DNA of 64,000 bases from Ascaphus truei (lineage: Eukaryota; Chordata; Amphibia; Anura; Ascaphidae), in NCBI GenBank assembly GCA_036426205.1, contig CM071568.1, positions 49,755,045-49,819,044 of the forward strand. Reading direction: 5' to 3'. Shown here one piece after another: positions 22,740 through 32,859 of the stretch; position 1 is the first letter of the stretch, and each line of letters opens with the position of its first letter. A program made the position numbers and the translations under genes. Below the pieces are notes generated by a model. The model had not been told where the DNA came from, searched no databases, and saw only the letters and a program-made list of their open reading frames with translations.

Positions 22740-22866
22740 TTTATGTATTGAAGCAGGGGGTATCCAGAGCTGAACCATATTAATTTCAGCCTGGGGACCT
22801 CCTGCTTCGCAAGATGCAGACCCCGATAAGAGGTACCAGTATCTCCTGCAAGTTTAAATGTCCCGG
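22740..22866. repeat. Foldback-family fragment
   Basis: The words GAAGCAGGGGGTATCC, GAGCTGAACC, TTCAGCCTGGGGACC and CTCCTGCAAGTTTAAATGTC match the palindromic repeats at 44860-45160 and 55783-56192. It is a partial copy. Confidence 0.6.
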
Positions 22867-22984
22867 TAAACTGACGCGAGAGAATTGTTAACCCCTCACT
22901 CTACCCGCCCGGGAGGCCTAACCTCCTGCCCTGGGGCAACTACCCCCATCCCCCACCCCCTCTACTCCCATCACCACACACACA

Positions 22985-23034
22985 AATGGGCAAAAGCACT
23001 AGTTGCCAAATGGCTGATAGCGCTTTTGCCCATT
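22985..23034. repeat. Perfect 13-bp inverted repeat (hairpin)
   Basis: AATGGGCAAAAGC (22985-22997) is the exact complement of GCTTTTGCCCATT (23022-23034), with a 24-bp loop. This is probably the core of a MITE or foldback element, and I could not define its ends. Confidence 0.7.
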
Positions 23035-24013
23035 AGTGTAGCAAAAAATAACATTTAAAAAAAAAAATGCAATTGAATAAAATACAATGCAAGTGCTTCT
23101 TAAAATTGCCGGGATAAAGGCTTTCACCCTCCTCATCCAACTGTGACACCAATAACTCTTGACCCATGAATCAATGATCCTCATCTTGAAAAACAGCATG
23201 TGCAGAAGTCCACGATCCTCAGTTGCTTGAAGAGGAGTTACCGATTAGTAGATCTTCTTTCTTTTCTTCTTGTATTCCTGTCAAATGAAATGTGACAGGT
23301 CTGTGATGTCACATTTGACTGACAAATGGTACATCTACCAATCCGATTGGTGGATGCACCATGTGATACCAAATGACAAGAGATATTCAAGCAGTGAATT
23401 CTCCCCAGGTTTTTTAACAAAATTAGATTCGGGGGAAAGATATTCGCAGGAGGCTTAGACAGTAAAAGGTTGGGGCAAATGATCCAGCAACTTTCGTTGT
23501 TTTTGCTTCACGCGAATGTCATAACATCCGCCCCCGCAGCGCTACATGTGCTAAAAAAAAACAGCACTCCCAAGATACATGAGATATATGCTAATAGGAG
23601 TCATTACAATACTATGTACAATATATCCCAAGGATTACATTGCAGCTTTCTATTGGCAACCATTTTGTCTCCAATGGGCAATTATTCTTGAACGGTGGAA
23701 AATCTAAAAAAAATCTTAGAAATAGGGGGCTCCTAGTTGGGGTAACATTAAGAAATGTGCATAATAATAATAATGAGGATCAGCATGGCCTTGTGCATTA
23801 ATACATAGCTTGCATAAGGTTTTCAAAGACTGAAGATCAACAATACAGAAAGAGAGAACAACTAAAATGTTTTTTTTATCTTTTTTTGCTAAATAACTCA
23901 TGTTAATCATGTTAATCTCAGTCTGGTAGGTGGGAAGTCACATTGATTATAAACATTCATATTCTGTACCCTGGGCACATAGCCTGCTCAAATAGTTCAA
24001 GCAGAGTCACACT
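23035..24013. other. No recognised feature
   Basis: Mixed non-coding DNA, partly GACAAATG/CATTTG-rich around 23270-23380. No gene or element boundary was recognised. Confidence 0.4.
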
Positions 24014-24021
24014 GTCTAATG

Positions 24022-24530
24022 CATAGGTGGGCAACCTATTTTTCAATGTAGCCACTGGTGTGGTGAATGAAAACTAAAATTCGCCACACCATGTAAAAAT
24101 CCCCTCATCATCAATTCCCCACCCATCATTATCATTATCATCTCCTTCCCCACCACGCCATCGTCATCTCACCCCCCCCCTCAATATCATCATCATCTCC
24201 TCAACCTGAATTGTGTTTCTTCTTACCTTATCTCCTGGCAGACAGCACCGGAACCTGTCTCTGCCGGAGTCTCTGGCGCCGGCGCCGCCAGGGTTTGCTC
24301 CACCCCCGCAGTTCTGTGATTGGTCATCCTCTCCTCCACTCAGCACTCGTCTCCTCAATGCTCCTGGCCACTGTCCGCGGGCTGTCCCCTCAGCACTTCC
24401 ATCGGCCGCTGCCAACGCACTCGCACTTACACACACCATCAGGAAAAAGTTTATTTTACTGTGGGAGCTGGCAAACTCAAATTCGCCACACTTTTATTGT
24501 GGCTATTGGCGACAGGGTTGCCCACCTCGG
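24022..24530. mobile_element. hAT-type non-autonomous element with perfect 8-bp TSD
   Basis: The left end CATAGGTGGGCAACC and right end GGTTGCCCACCTCGG are inverted repeats (with two mismatches at the tip), and the subterminal CGCCACAC words are also inverted. GTCTAATG flanks both sides (24014-24021 and 24531-24538). The 509-bp interior is rich in CATC/CTCC and GC with no transposase frame. Confidence 0.9.
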
Positions 24531-24538
24531 GTCTAATG

Positions 24539-25662
24539 TAAATACCTTTATTCAATTATTTGTTTAAAATTGAGTGTGTTTAAACATCAGAGGCAGACCA
24601 GTAATAATGCAACCTTAATAAGATCAAAACCATCTGTGGGATTGAGAGCAAATTCCATTGCCAAACATCTGGCTCCAATATTTCAAAGCCACTACGACTG
24701 CAGACAAATATAATGTTTGTATTTTCTTTTTTCATTTGGTGAAACTAACAGTCGACCAGGCTCTAGAACCACAAGGGAAAGAGCAAGTTGTGTTTTCCTC
24801 TGACTCAATCTTTAAAGGTTCTTGTATTTAATTCTATTGACATAATCCTACCCTGAGGATTTCAGGGTTGAAGATGAATGTTCCTGGATACAGACAGGAC
24901 AATGTAAAAGACCACACGTATATCTTTAGAATAAATGAGTGGTTTGTTGGGTATCTACTCTTCTTGAAGTTTTTTTAACCAGTATCCAGCTCTTGGCAAG
25001 GATTTGAAAAGGATATCTAAAATTAGGTCATATTGCTCTCTTGGACTTTCCCCAACTTTGGATAAGAAACATTGAGATACAACCTTTGCCCCCCAATGTT
25101 AACTTAACATTGGACACTTATAAAGCAATTACACGCTTTTATAACCTTTCCTTCAGATATTTTCTAAAAGCAAAAACAAAGAAAGCCCATCTGGGAATAC
25201 TCCAATATAGATGAGCACATATTTTCCTTAGGCACGCCATTAGACATAAATTAATCTTTATTCAAACTGTTATAACCAATTGTGTGGAGACTTACCCTAA
25301 CGCAAATATCTTTTACTTTTTCAGTAAATGTTACACATGAAAAATAGTACATTTTGATTAAACCTGACCAATTTTTCTCTTTGCTTTTAAGTCTGGCTGA
25401 TTTAAGAGAAAATAAGATGATGATTTATTTATTGTAGTCAACATTTTACATTTCTTAAGCTAAACTAAAACATATTTAATGTGTGCTGAAAAGCACAAAC
25501 ATTGCAGGCACACAACATAAGAACTCTTGTTTATTTTTTGCACCATCGCAGATTGGGGAAGACAGTCTCTGGGATATATCATATACTGTACATTATTTTA
25601 TGTGATTTACAATCTTAAGAAAGAAATGCATAAAAGCTTTGCTAGATACTGTATAAATTAGG
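24539..25662. other. No recognised feature (AT-rich DNA)
   Basis: AT-rich, with no open frame longer than about 60 codons and no repeat signature that I recognise. Confidence 0.5.
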
Positions 25663-26371
25663 TGTAGCCATGTATCCTCTTGGCTACTGATCTACCCTGC
25701 CTAACACATAAATCCGGGTACCAGTGCAGGCACTGTTAGGGTTAATCCGGGTTTTCCCCTACATTAAGCAGTTCCCTTCAGTGACAGGGGGGGGGGGGCT
25801 GGGGGTCTTTGTGCTGTCCTATAGGGGCTCAGACCTAAGACCTTCCTCCTGGGTATAAAATGGTCTGCAGAGCCATATTCTAGTGAGTTGTTCAGAGGAG
25901 CTGAGTTCTGGTTCTTGAGTTCAGAGTGGTGGAGAGATCCTCTCCCTTAGGGATGTGGGGTAACTACCCCTTATTCCGCCAGGGAATAAGGGAGCTAAGG
26001 ATAGACCATTGGGGCCTCAAGCTCCCTGGGTTGAGTCCAGGGATCCATGGAAGAAGTATACATGTTGGTATGCTGTGTACGGATCTACAAGAATAAAGAA
26101 CCATCCTATGTTTTATACTCCTGCCTGAGACTGCAGTTTATCATGGGGAGCACAAAGAGGGTTCTCTTGCAGGGACTGCTCCCAGTTCTGCTGGGGCCTG
26201 CTGGAGATGGAGGCGCTGCAACCATAAGAACTAAGAGAACCCCTAAAGCCTGTCCTGTCTTCCCCACTACCATCGGTGGACACTCAGCATATCCTGTAAG
26301 CCTCACAGGTACAGCGCAGCGAGTACAGGTAACAGTGAAATCTCCCAGAGGGTGAGGGAACATCTGTTACA
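25663..26371 (+). mobile_element. Solo LTR of family X with 4-bp TSD
   Basis: It starts TGTAGCCATG and ends CATCTGTTACA, 709 bp, flanked by TAGG on both sides (25659-25662 and 26372-26375). A TATAAAA box at about 25854 and AATAAA near 26094 give the U3-R-U5 order. A G12 run interrupts it near 25788. No interior is attached. Related copies lie at 18218, 20528, 21950 and 63608. Confidence 0.85.
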
Positions 26372-26375
26372 TAGG

Positions 26376-26809
26376 TAATTAAAAATTATGCACAGAAAAA
26401 TAGAGCTAAACGAAAAAGCAATCGCTTTTTACTTTAGTTCACTCCACAGTTTAGTTCAAGTGATATACAGTATACAGTGCTATTCATTGTTTAATTCCAT
26501 TTGCACGGCAGTATATCCTTATAGATTTCAGCTTTTGATATACTTAAAACATACCTTTTATTTATCACAGGTTTAAAATAAATTCAGCTAGCAAAAAGAT
26601 AGTTTGAAATTCAAGATCCTTGCACAGCCTAGATTGGTATATCAGGCTTGCACATCTGTGATTAATTAGGTTTTAGGACCAGAAATATATTCTTACCACA
26701 GTTGTAGCCAACTTTTGTAATGATATATTATTGCTAGTCTGTGTGAGGTGCTCCAAAAGAAAGAAAAGTATCCTAAACCTTTATTACATGTGAAACCCCC
26801 CTGTTAGGG
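26376..26809. other. No recognised feature
   Basis: AT-rich non-coding DNA between two LTR-like elements. Confidence 0.4.
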
Positions 26810-27734
26810 ACTTCAGTAGTAAAGAGGTCTAGGACACTAGAGGGTTAACTGTGTGGGGTCACACAGACTTACTTCCCTCCCCATCATGTGATATAGGGTG
26901 ACTTGGCAGAAACAAAGCCACACCCACTTTATGTCTGGTGATAGTGACATCACCACTATAGTATATATTCTCAGCTAGAAGACTCTAGACTCTGGTTCTT
27001 GGAGGAATGACAGTGGAGAAGCCTCACTGTAAGTTACTACATCATACATGTAGTAACGATGTCTTGTCACCTTTTATTGGTTTCAGTTAAGGAATGTGCC
27101 CTTTCTAATTAGAGCCCCTCGTAATGAGCAAAGATTGTTCTCTGACCAAAAGAGGAGCAGGTGATTGTTCAGTAGGGAGTTCTCTGAGTAGAAACTATGG
27201 AGCATAGTTGAATCGAGCCAACCACAAGGTCCCTGGTGAGGCCTCAATCCAATAGGTATGGATGAGATGGGTAGTATACAGAATAATGGAATACGAATCC
27301 CTGTGTTCCCATCTAAGGGTCCAAAGTAACCTCCCTCTCTGATAAGTATAGAGGAAGAATGTCATCCACAGTAAAGGGATACTGATCCCCAAGAATAGAG
27401 TGTGTCCCTCAACCAAGGTCCACCAGATACATACGCATTGAGGAAGTTATACAAGAGATTGCCAATCTAACATTACTAAAGGACACAAATATAAGTATTT
27501 CCCCAGCATATGAGCGAGAGCTACCAAGGGGATGAGTCCTAAAGAACCAAATTGCTTGACACAAGTTAATATCTATGTGAAGCCTGCCCTTGTATGTGCA
27601 GCATTATCAGAATATGTGAATAAAGCTCATTGTTGGTACTATAGAAGTTCCTGGCGCCCATCCTTATTCTATCTTCATTTCAATGCCCAGCCTGCATGGA
27701 TCCAGCACCCTGAAAAGGTCTGAGAAAGAGCACA
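26810..27734 (+). mobile_element. LTR-like element of another family, boundaries approximate
   Basis: TGTTAGGGAC at 26810 opens a segment with TATATATTCTC near 26963 and GAATAAAGC at 27617, followed by a U5-like stretch and a possible terminal ACA at 27734. No TSD was found. The LTR reading is inferred from this order of signals only. Confidence 0.4.
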
Positions 27735-27934
27735 GCCATGTAAATAGTCAATCTGATGTATACTCCTTAAAGCTGCAGACCTAGCAATATCCTATGTGGT
27801 TTTTTTTTTATTTAAATAAATCAGTTCTGCACTATGAGAAAATACTTGTAGTATTTAAAAAACAAAACAATAGTGAATTATATTTTTTATGTATTATAAT
27901 GTAACAAGCATTTTTTGTTTCTATAGCAACCATT

Positions 27935-28734
27935 TAAAAAGTCACATCCAAAATATCTCCGCATCCACTCCCTTGACGCCTCCCACTGCGCCATTCATAG
28001 AAACCCCGTCTTCGGAACCCCGACTCCCGGCACCCAACCGATATTCTGGAGATCCCCTGGAATGTCACAGCTTCTGAAACCAATGCTTCATTCAATTTGA
28101 GATGACACCCTCTCCTTTCTCTTCACCCAGATCCAAAGTAGCGTACATTGTCTCTTTACTTACAGGCGACGCCTTGGCTTGGGCCTCCCCCATCTGGGAG
28201 CAGAGCACCGATCTCACACGGGACATCGGACAATTAGCCAAGGAATTTCACCATGTCTTCAACACCCCTGGACGTAGCATGACGGCCGCCTCTTCCCTTT
28301 TTCACATTACCTAAGGGAACCGCCCAGTGGCCAGGAACGCTCTGGAATTTGGCACCATTGCCTCAGAGACGGGCTGGAACAACAAGGCTCTGTCATCTGC
28401 CTTCTGGCAAGGTCTCTCGGAACCGCTCAAGGACGAACTTGCAGCCCAAGAACGGCCGTCCGAGTTGGAGGAGCTCATTGCATTCGCGTGGATCAATGCC
28501 TCCAAGAGCGAAGAGTAGAACGTTCACTTCATAGCCAGCCTCCTACCAGACCTCACGCCTTCCATCTTTCCTCTTGAGAACCCCTTACCTCCAATGTTCC
28601 AGAACCCATGCAATAAGTTATCTCTTGCCGAGAAGCAGCGCCGTCGTTCCTCCGGAATCTGTCTCTACTGTGGAAATCCCGGTCACCAAGCCCTTTGCTG
28701 TCCCCTCAAATCGGGAAATGCCAGCTCCCAATGA
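27935..28734 (+). pseudogene. gag: Second Ty3/Gypsy copy: gag, 5' truncated
   Basis: One frame with three stops (near 28076, 28312 and 28516) reads through PAPNRYSGDPLECHSF, KVAYIVSLLTGDALAWASP, ALEFGTIASETGWNN and SEPLKDELAAQERPSE. A CCHC knuckle (CLYCGNPGHQALCC, 28669-28700 region) follows, then a terminal TGA at 28732-28734. It is homologous to gag at 1283-2986 but diverged. The 5' LTR and the first part of gag are absent. Confidence 0.85.
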
Positions 28735-28774
28735 GACCCAGGGGAGTTTCATTGGTAACACTCTCTTTCTCCCC
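28713..28774 (+). promoter_or_regulatory. Frameshift signal of the second Gypsy copy: GGGAAAT plus conserved pseudoknot
   Basis: GGGAAAT (28713-28719) is in gag register at the place of GGGAAAC in the first copy. An 8-nt spacer is followed by CCAATGAGA (28728-28736), which pairs with TTTCATTGG (28747-28755), one pair being G-U. GGGGAG (28741-28746) pairs with CTCCCC (28769-28774). Loop sizes 4, 0 and 13 nt equal or nearly equal those of the first copy. Stem 1 differs by a compensatory G-C to A-T change, and the gag stop is again inside stem 1. Confidence 0.8.
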
Positions 28775-28799
28775 CCATTAAAAAAAAAACTCTGCCAAG

Positions 28800-29664
28800 C
28801 AGGATCTTGATTCCCATTTCCGTTAGAACCAAGACCTCTCGCATCCCAGCCTTGGCCTTCATCGACTCCGGGTCTGGAGGCAACTTTATAGACCAAGAAT
28901 TCGCCAAGAAAAACAACATCCCTCTCATTAAAAGAGAGAACCCTGTGGGTTTAGAGGCTATTGACGGTCAGTCACTCCAACCGGCTTTTATTGTTCTTCA
29001 AACCATCGAACTGTCTCTCCTGGTTGACGACACCCATATGGAGGAGATTTCATTGACGTCATCCACACGCCCTCCGTAGAGGTTATCCTGGGTCTTCCGT
29101 GGCTTCAACGCCATAATCCTCTCATCAACTGGACTGACGAGAGACCCATCACTTGGAACATCCAGTGTGCCACGTCTTGTGCCTTTCCAGTGCAACAAAT
29201 TTGTAGTTTGAAGACACCAGTAGAGGAGCAGTCCACCTTACCCGAGGTCTACCTGAATTTCCGTGATGTCTTTGACAAAGCCAAATCAGAGGTGATACCT
29301 CCCCATCGATCCTTTGACTGTCCTATTGCCCTACTGCCGTGTTCCGACCTTCCCAAAGGGAGATATTACCCACTTTCACTTCCGGAGACCAAAGCCATGA
29401 CAGACTACATACAAAAAAATCTCAAGAGAGGGTTTATATGCAAGTCTTCTTCCCCTGCCGGAGCGGGATTCTTTTTTGTTAAAAAGAAGGACGGTACCCT
29501 CCGCCCATGCATCGACTACAGAGGCTTGAATAAAATTACCCTAAAGAATCGATATCCACTGCCATTGATTTCGGAACTTTTTGACCGTTTAAAAAGAGCT
29601 ACAATATTCACCAAACTGGATCTATGGGGCGCCTATAACTTGTTGAGGATCCGTCAGGGCGACT
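28800..29664 (+). pseudogene. pol: Second Gypsy copy: protease and RT start, 3' truncated
   Basis: Protease ([13 protein letters not shown], near 28846-28885) is followed, after a frameshift near 29045, by [16 protein letters not shown], then [49 protein letters not shown] and [18 protein letters not shown]. An A10 run at 28780 has shifted the frame between gag and protease. The sequence stops abruptly at about 29664, and a Penelope-like element begins 20 bp later. Confidence 0.85.
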
Positions 29665-29668
29665 AGGC

Positions 29669-29684
29669 TTGAGCAGATAAATTG
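29669..29684 (+). repeat. 16-bp target-site duplication, left copy
   Basis: TTGAGCAGATAAATTG is repeated exactly at 31635-31650. The two copies bracket the Penelope-like element, so this is its likely TSD. Confidence 0.8.
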
Positions 29685-29689
29685 ATCTA

Positions 29690-30330
29690 CATTGACGCTA
29701 CATTGACGACCTGATTTTGATCTGGAGTGGTGGGGAGGAGGACCTATTGAGGTTTTTTGAATACCTGGCAGACAATACTCTCAACTTGAAATTTACTCAC
29801 ACATATAATAAAAACCATATTTACTTTCTAGATTTAAATTTATATGTGGATATGGAGTATAATATTCAATCAACATTTAGAGAAAGAGATGCCAGGAATT
29901 CATTCTTCATTATAACAGTTGTCACCCCGCCCTCTGGTTAAGGGCATTCCAAAGGCAGTTCCTGCGATTACGCCGTAACTGCTCCACATTGGAGGCCTTT
30001 ATCCACAGGGCGAAAGAGATGAGGAGGAGGTTCCTGATAGGGGATACGATGGTGCAGACCTTGATCAGGCATATCACATGCACTGAATATTGATAGAAAT
30101 ACCCTCACCAACATGGCAGCCAATATATCCAGATAGACACACAGCCGAGAACACGAAGCGCCATTCTTTATCACAAACTATAGCGAACAAGCAAACTCAA
30201 TTAAAACCATCATACGTAAACATTGGGCCACACTTTCACTAGACCCTTTACTAAATAAAATGGCATGTGTGGGACCCAAAATAGTGTTCCGTAAGCAGCT
30301 ACGCTAGGAATCTTCTGTCACCCAGTTGCT
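29690..30330 (+). pseudogene. PLE reverse transcriptase, C-terminal part
   Basis: The words YIDDLILIW, EEDLLRFFEYL, LKFTHTYNKNHIYFLDLNL, then QFLRLRRNCSTLEAFIHRAKEM in two pieces and KHWATLSLDPLLNKMACVGP are the standard PLE order: RT motif C, thumb, and the region leading to the nuclease. An 11-bp local duplication (CTACATTGACG twice) sits at the left edge. Several frameshifts occur after 29940. Confidence 0.82.
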
Positions 30331-30469
30331 GAAACTACTAATACTACCAGAATAAACTGTCTTTTTTCCAAAATTGATTGGATCATTTAAATGTGGCACT
30401 GTAAGATTTGTCCCAAAATGAAGAAAGTTAAACATTTCACTGATAAACTTGAAAACCGGAAATATCAGA

Positions 30470-30785
30470 TAAAAACCTTTATGTCATGTCAGACCAATTA
30501 TGTCATATACCTGTTACAATGCGGATGTAAAAAACAGTATGTGGGGCTTACCACAGAGCCTTAAAAATTCGCATTCTAGAACACTTAGGCTCATCAAGAT
30601 TCAGACATGACACATCCGGGTCCCATCCACTTTACAACTGTCCATTGGGTTCTGTGGACATTTCAGTTGTTGCGCTATAGAACATGTAGTCCTCCCCCCT
30701 CGGGGAGGGAATGAATTAACTCCTACACCAAAGGGAGGCGCACTGGATCCACACATTAAACACATTACAACCCTGGCTTAATGTG
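30470..30785 (+). pseudogene. PLE GIY-YIG endonuclease remnant
   Basis: The sequence NYVIYLLQCGCKKQYVGLTT at about 30494-30553 carries the two GIY-YIG halves (YVIYLLQC and QYVGLTT). After a frameshift come LKIRILEH and later REAHWIHTLNTLQPWLN, the usual end of PLE proteins. A TAA after EP breaks the frame. Confidence 0.8.
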
Positions 30786-30904
30786 ATTGGGATCTACGAT
30801 GTTTTCTTTAAGAGATATAAGAGTGTTATACGTGGACTCAGATATGTACATATTTATGGTCTTCTTTAGAACAGACGCTCTATTGTGTATTTCTGATTAT
30901 TCTC

Positions 30905-31060
30905 TGCACTGTCCCTCCCTTAGTCCTTTCCCCCCCCTCCTCCTCCTCCCCCCCCCCCTTTCCCTCCCTCACACTTCTCATCCCCCCCCCTCCTTTCCAA
31001 CCCCCCCCCCCTTCCCCTCCCCCTTCTCTCCCCCCCCCCCCCCAACTAACATTTACCCTT
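30905..31060. repeat. C-rich low-complexity tract
   Basis: Polypyrimidine DNA with runs of up to 14 C. It belongs to the 3' part of the PLE. Open frames on either strand are compositional artefacts. Confidence 0.85.
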
Positions 31061-31470
31061 GTTCCCTTCCTTTCCACCTACCTTCCCTTGATTCACGGGT
31101 CTATAAGTCAACAAATATGTTCAAATAAAGCATTAGGAAGCCCTATATGTAGGACTGACTAATAGATATAACACTTGGGTTATTGTGAATCTAGTGTGAT
31201 ATATTCCACTTGCAGTATTTGCAACAGCTTTTTATTTTTATTCATATACCTGGAATGTGCTGCCAAATAGTCTTATCATTTTGCTACTGTGTATGTCTGA
31301 ATATATAATTTAGATGCTCTCCGTGCATATAATATGTTTATAGTGAGCTGTACAGACATTAAATACTTTAAATAGCATGATATTAGCTAACAGGCATATA
31401 GCACTGAAGGGGTTAAAGTTTTAATGCCGCTTTCGCGGGCTTTTAGGTATTTAAGAGGCTGTCACCACTT

Positions 31471-31530
31471 CTCCCCACTCCAAGACGAAGCCCTCTGCGT
31501 ACTGTAAGGGTGAAACGCGTTGAGGGGGAG
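31471..31530 (+). ncRNA. Hammerhead-ribozyme-like fold in the PLE, degenerate core
   Basis: Stem I: CTCCCCACTC (31471-31480) pairs with GAGGGGGAG (31522-31530) with one bulge. The core strand CAAGACGA (31481-31488) replaces the consensus CUGANGA. Stem II: GCCCT (31490-31494) with AGGGT (31507-31511). GAAAC (31512-31516) is intact, followed by GCGTT. PLE terminal repeats are known to carry hammerhead motifs. The altered first core strand suggests loss of cleavage. Confidence 0.55.
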
Positions 31531-31634
31531 ATGCTGGTGTAGCCCTGGTGTGTGTCAAATAAAGTTATGTTGAACAAGTCATCCGGGAGCCTTTCATTGG
31601 ACATGCGCAGTTGCGCCGCACTTTCATCCATTCT

Positions 31635-31650
31635 TTGAGCAGATAAATTG
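31635..31650 (+). repeat. 16-bp target-site duplication, right copy
   Basis: Exact copy of 29669-29684, immediately right of the PLE. Confidence 0.8.
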
Positions 31651-32585
31651 CCTAGTAATATATACAAACTGCAAAATATTTGGAAAGAACAGTTGGCTCA
31701 CGGTTAATACATGTCCTGGAAAATGCAGCGTGCCTCCTTCCGGTAATGGTCAATCAGAGTAGAGAAGAATGGTGGAGCACTGCTAGAAAAAATAAAGGGC
31801 TGGAGGTTAATGGCAAAATTAAAAATGCTTTATTCTAATGCATAAGTAGACAGAGCTACAGAAAAAACAGGTTCTCTAACGCGTTCCTGGGGAGGGTGGT
31901 TAGGCCTCCTGGGTGGGTAGTGGGAGAGGGTGGGTTAACCCCTTCATTACTATAGCGGTTACTAACCACTAAGGGGATTAAGGGGTTAGGGGACATTAGA
32001 TTGTCTTTTTTTTTATGTATGGTATTCTTTGTGGAAACGGAGGACATGGACGGTGATGAGGATGAAGACGGCCTTCATCGTGGCAGCCTAGCAGGGGTGA
32101 GTGCAAGATTTATTTACTTTATTTATGCTGCTTAATGTTGTATTTTAAATGGACAAATGCAATATTATCCATATCTGGATAATAGTAATTTCGGCCATTA
32201 TTGTACTGAATGTGTTAGGGGGCGGAGTTTTTTTTTTTTTTTAAGTATTGTTTTGGGGTTTTTGGACACACAATTGGTACCGCAGGCCAGCGGGGACCCT
32301 CGGACACCTGCGGGGATCACCCAAGGGCCCCGTACTCTCGCGGGGATCACCTGTGGACAACCGCCGGGCCTGTTGTATTAATGGTGTGCTGAAAAAAAGG
32401 TAAACAATGCTTTTCGGAGTGTCTTCAGCTCTTTTGCACCAGCTTCTAGGTGGTGCAAAAATCTGGCGTGCTTTTAAACTACGATTCACTTATCACTGCT
32501 TAGTGAATCATGTGGACTGGCAAAAAACAGCGCATTTGCCGTTTTTTGCCTGATCGGACGTATTTTTTTTCCATGGATGAAAAAA
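31651..32585. other. No recognised gene; hairpin-rich DNA
   Basis: It contains short inverted words such as GATTCACTTATCACTGCTTA/GTGAATC near 32480 and GCAAAAAAC/GTTTTTTGC near 32520-32548, suggesting MITE remnants. No boundaries were defined. Confidence 0.4.
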
Positions 32586-32859
32586 TGCCTTTTTTTTTTT
32601 TAATCTTTTTTTCCTTTATTGGTATCTTACAAGGTAGGTACAGATAGTGAAAACAGTCATAGCTGAACAGAGAATAATAAGTCATAGGCACATGACTGCG
32701 AAACGGATTGAGATACCCAATAAACCATTTTTCCTTTTTATGTTGAAGAAGAGGGGGAGAGACAAGGGGCGGGTGGATAGATGGGAACGACACGGAGAAG
32801 GGGGGGGGAGGTATTGGGAGGGTTAGGCATGTCTCTGGTCCCTTCTAAGCCACAGGATA

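Larger units (their letters stand above)
29685..31634 (+). mobile_element. Penelope-like element (PLE), 5' truncated, flanked by 16-bp duplication
   Basis: The insert starts at the RT active-site region (YIDD at 29699-29710), continues with the PLE-specific RT tail, a GIY-YIG endonuclease and a C-rich tract (30905-31060), and ends with a segment that can fold as a hammerhead-like RNA (31471-31530). PLEs lack LTRs of the usual kind and use a GIY-YIG nuclease for target-primed reverse transcription. Stops and frameshifts show that it is inactive. Confidence 0.85.

Noticed and set aside
30787..31128. Pro-rich 113-codon frame in the PLE
   Set aside because: Mostly encoded by the C-rich tract. 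The real PLE frame ends shortly before it.
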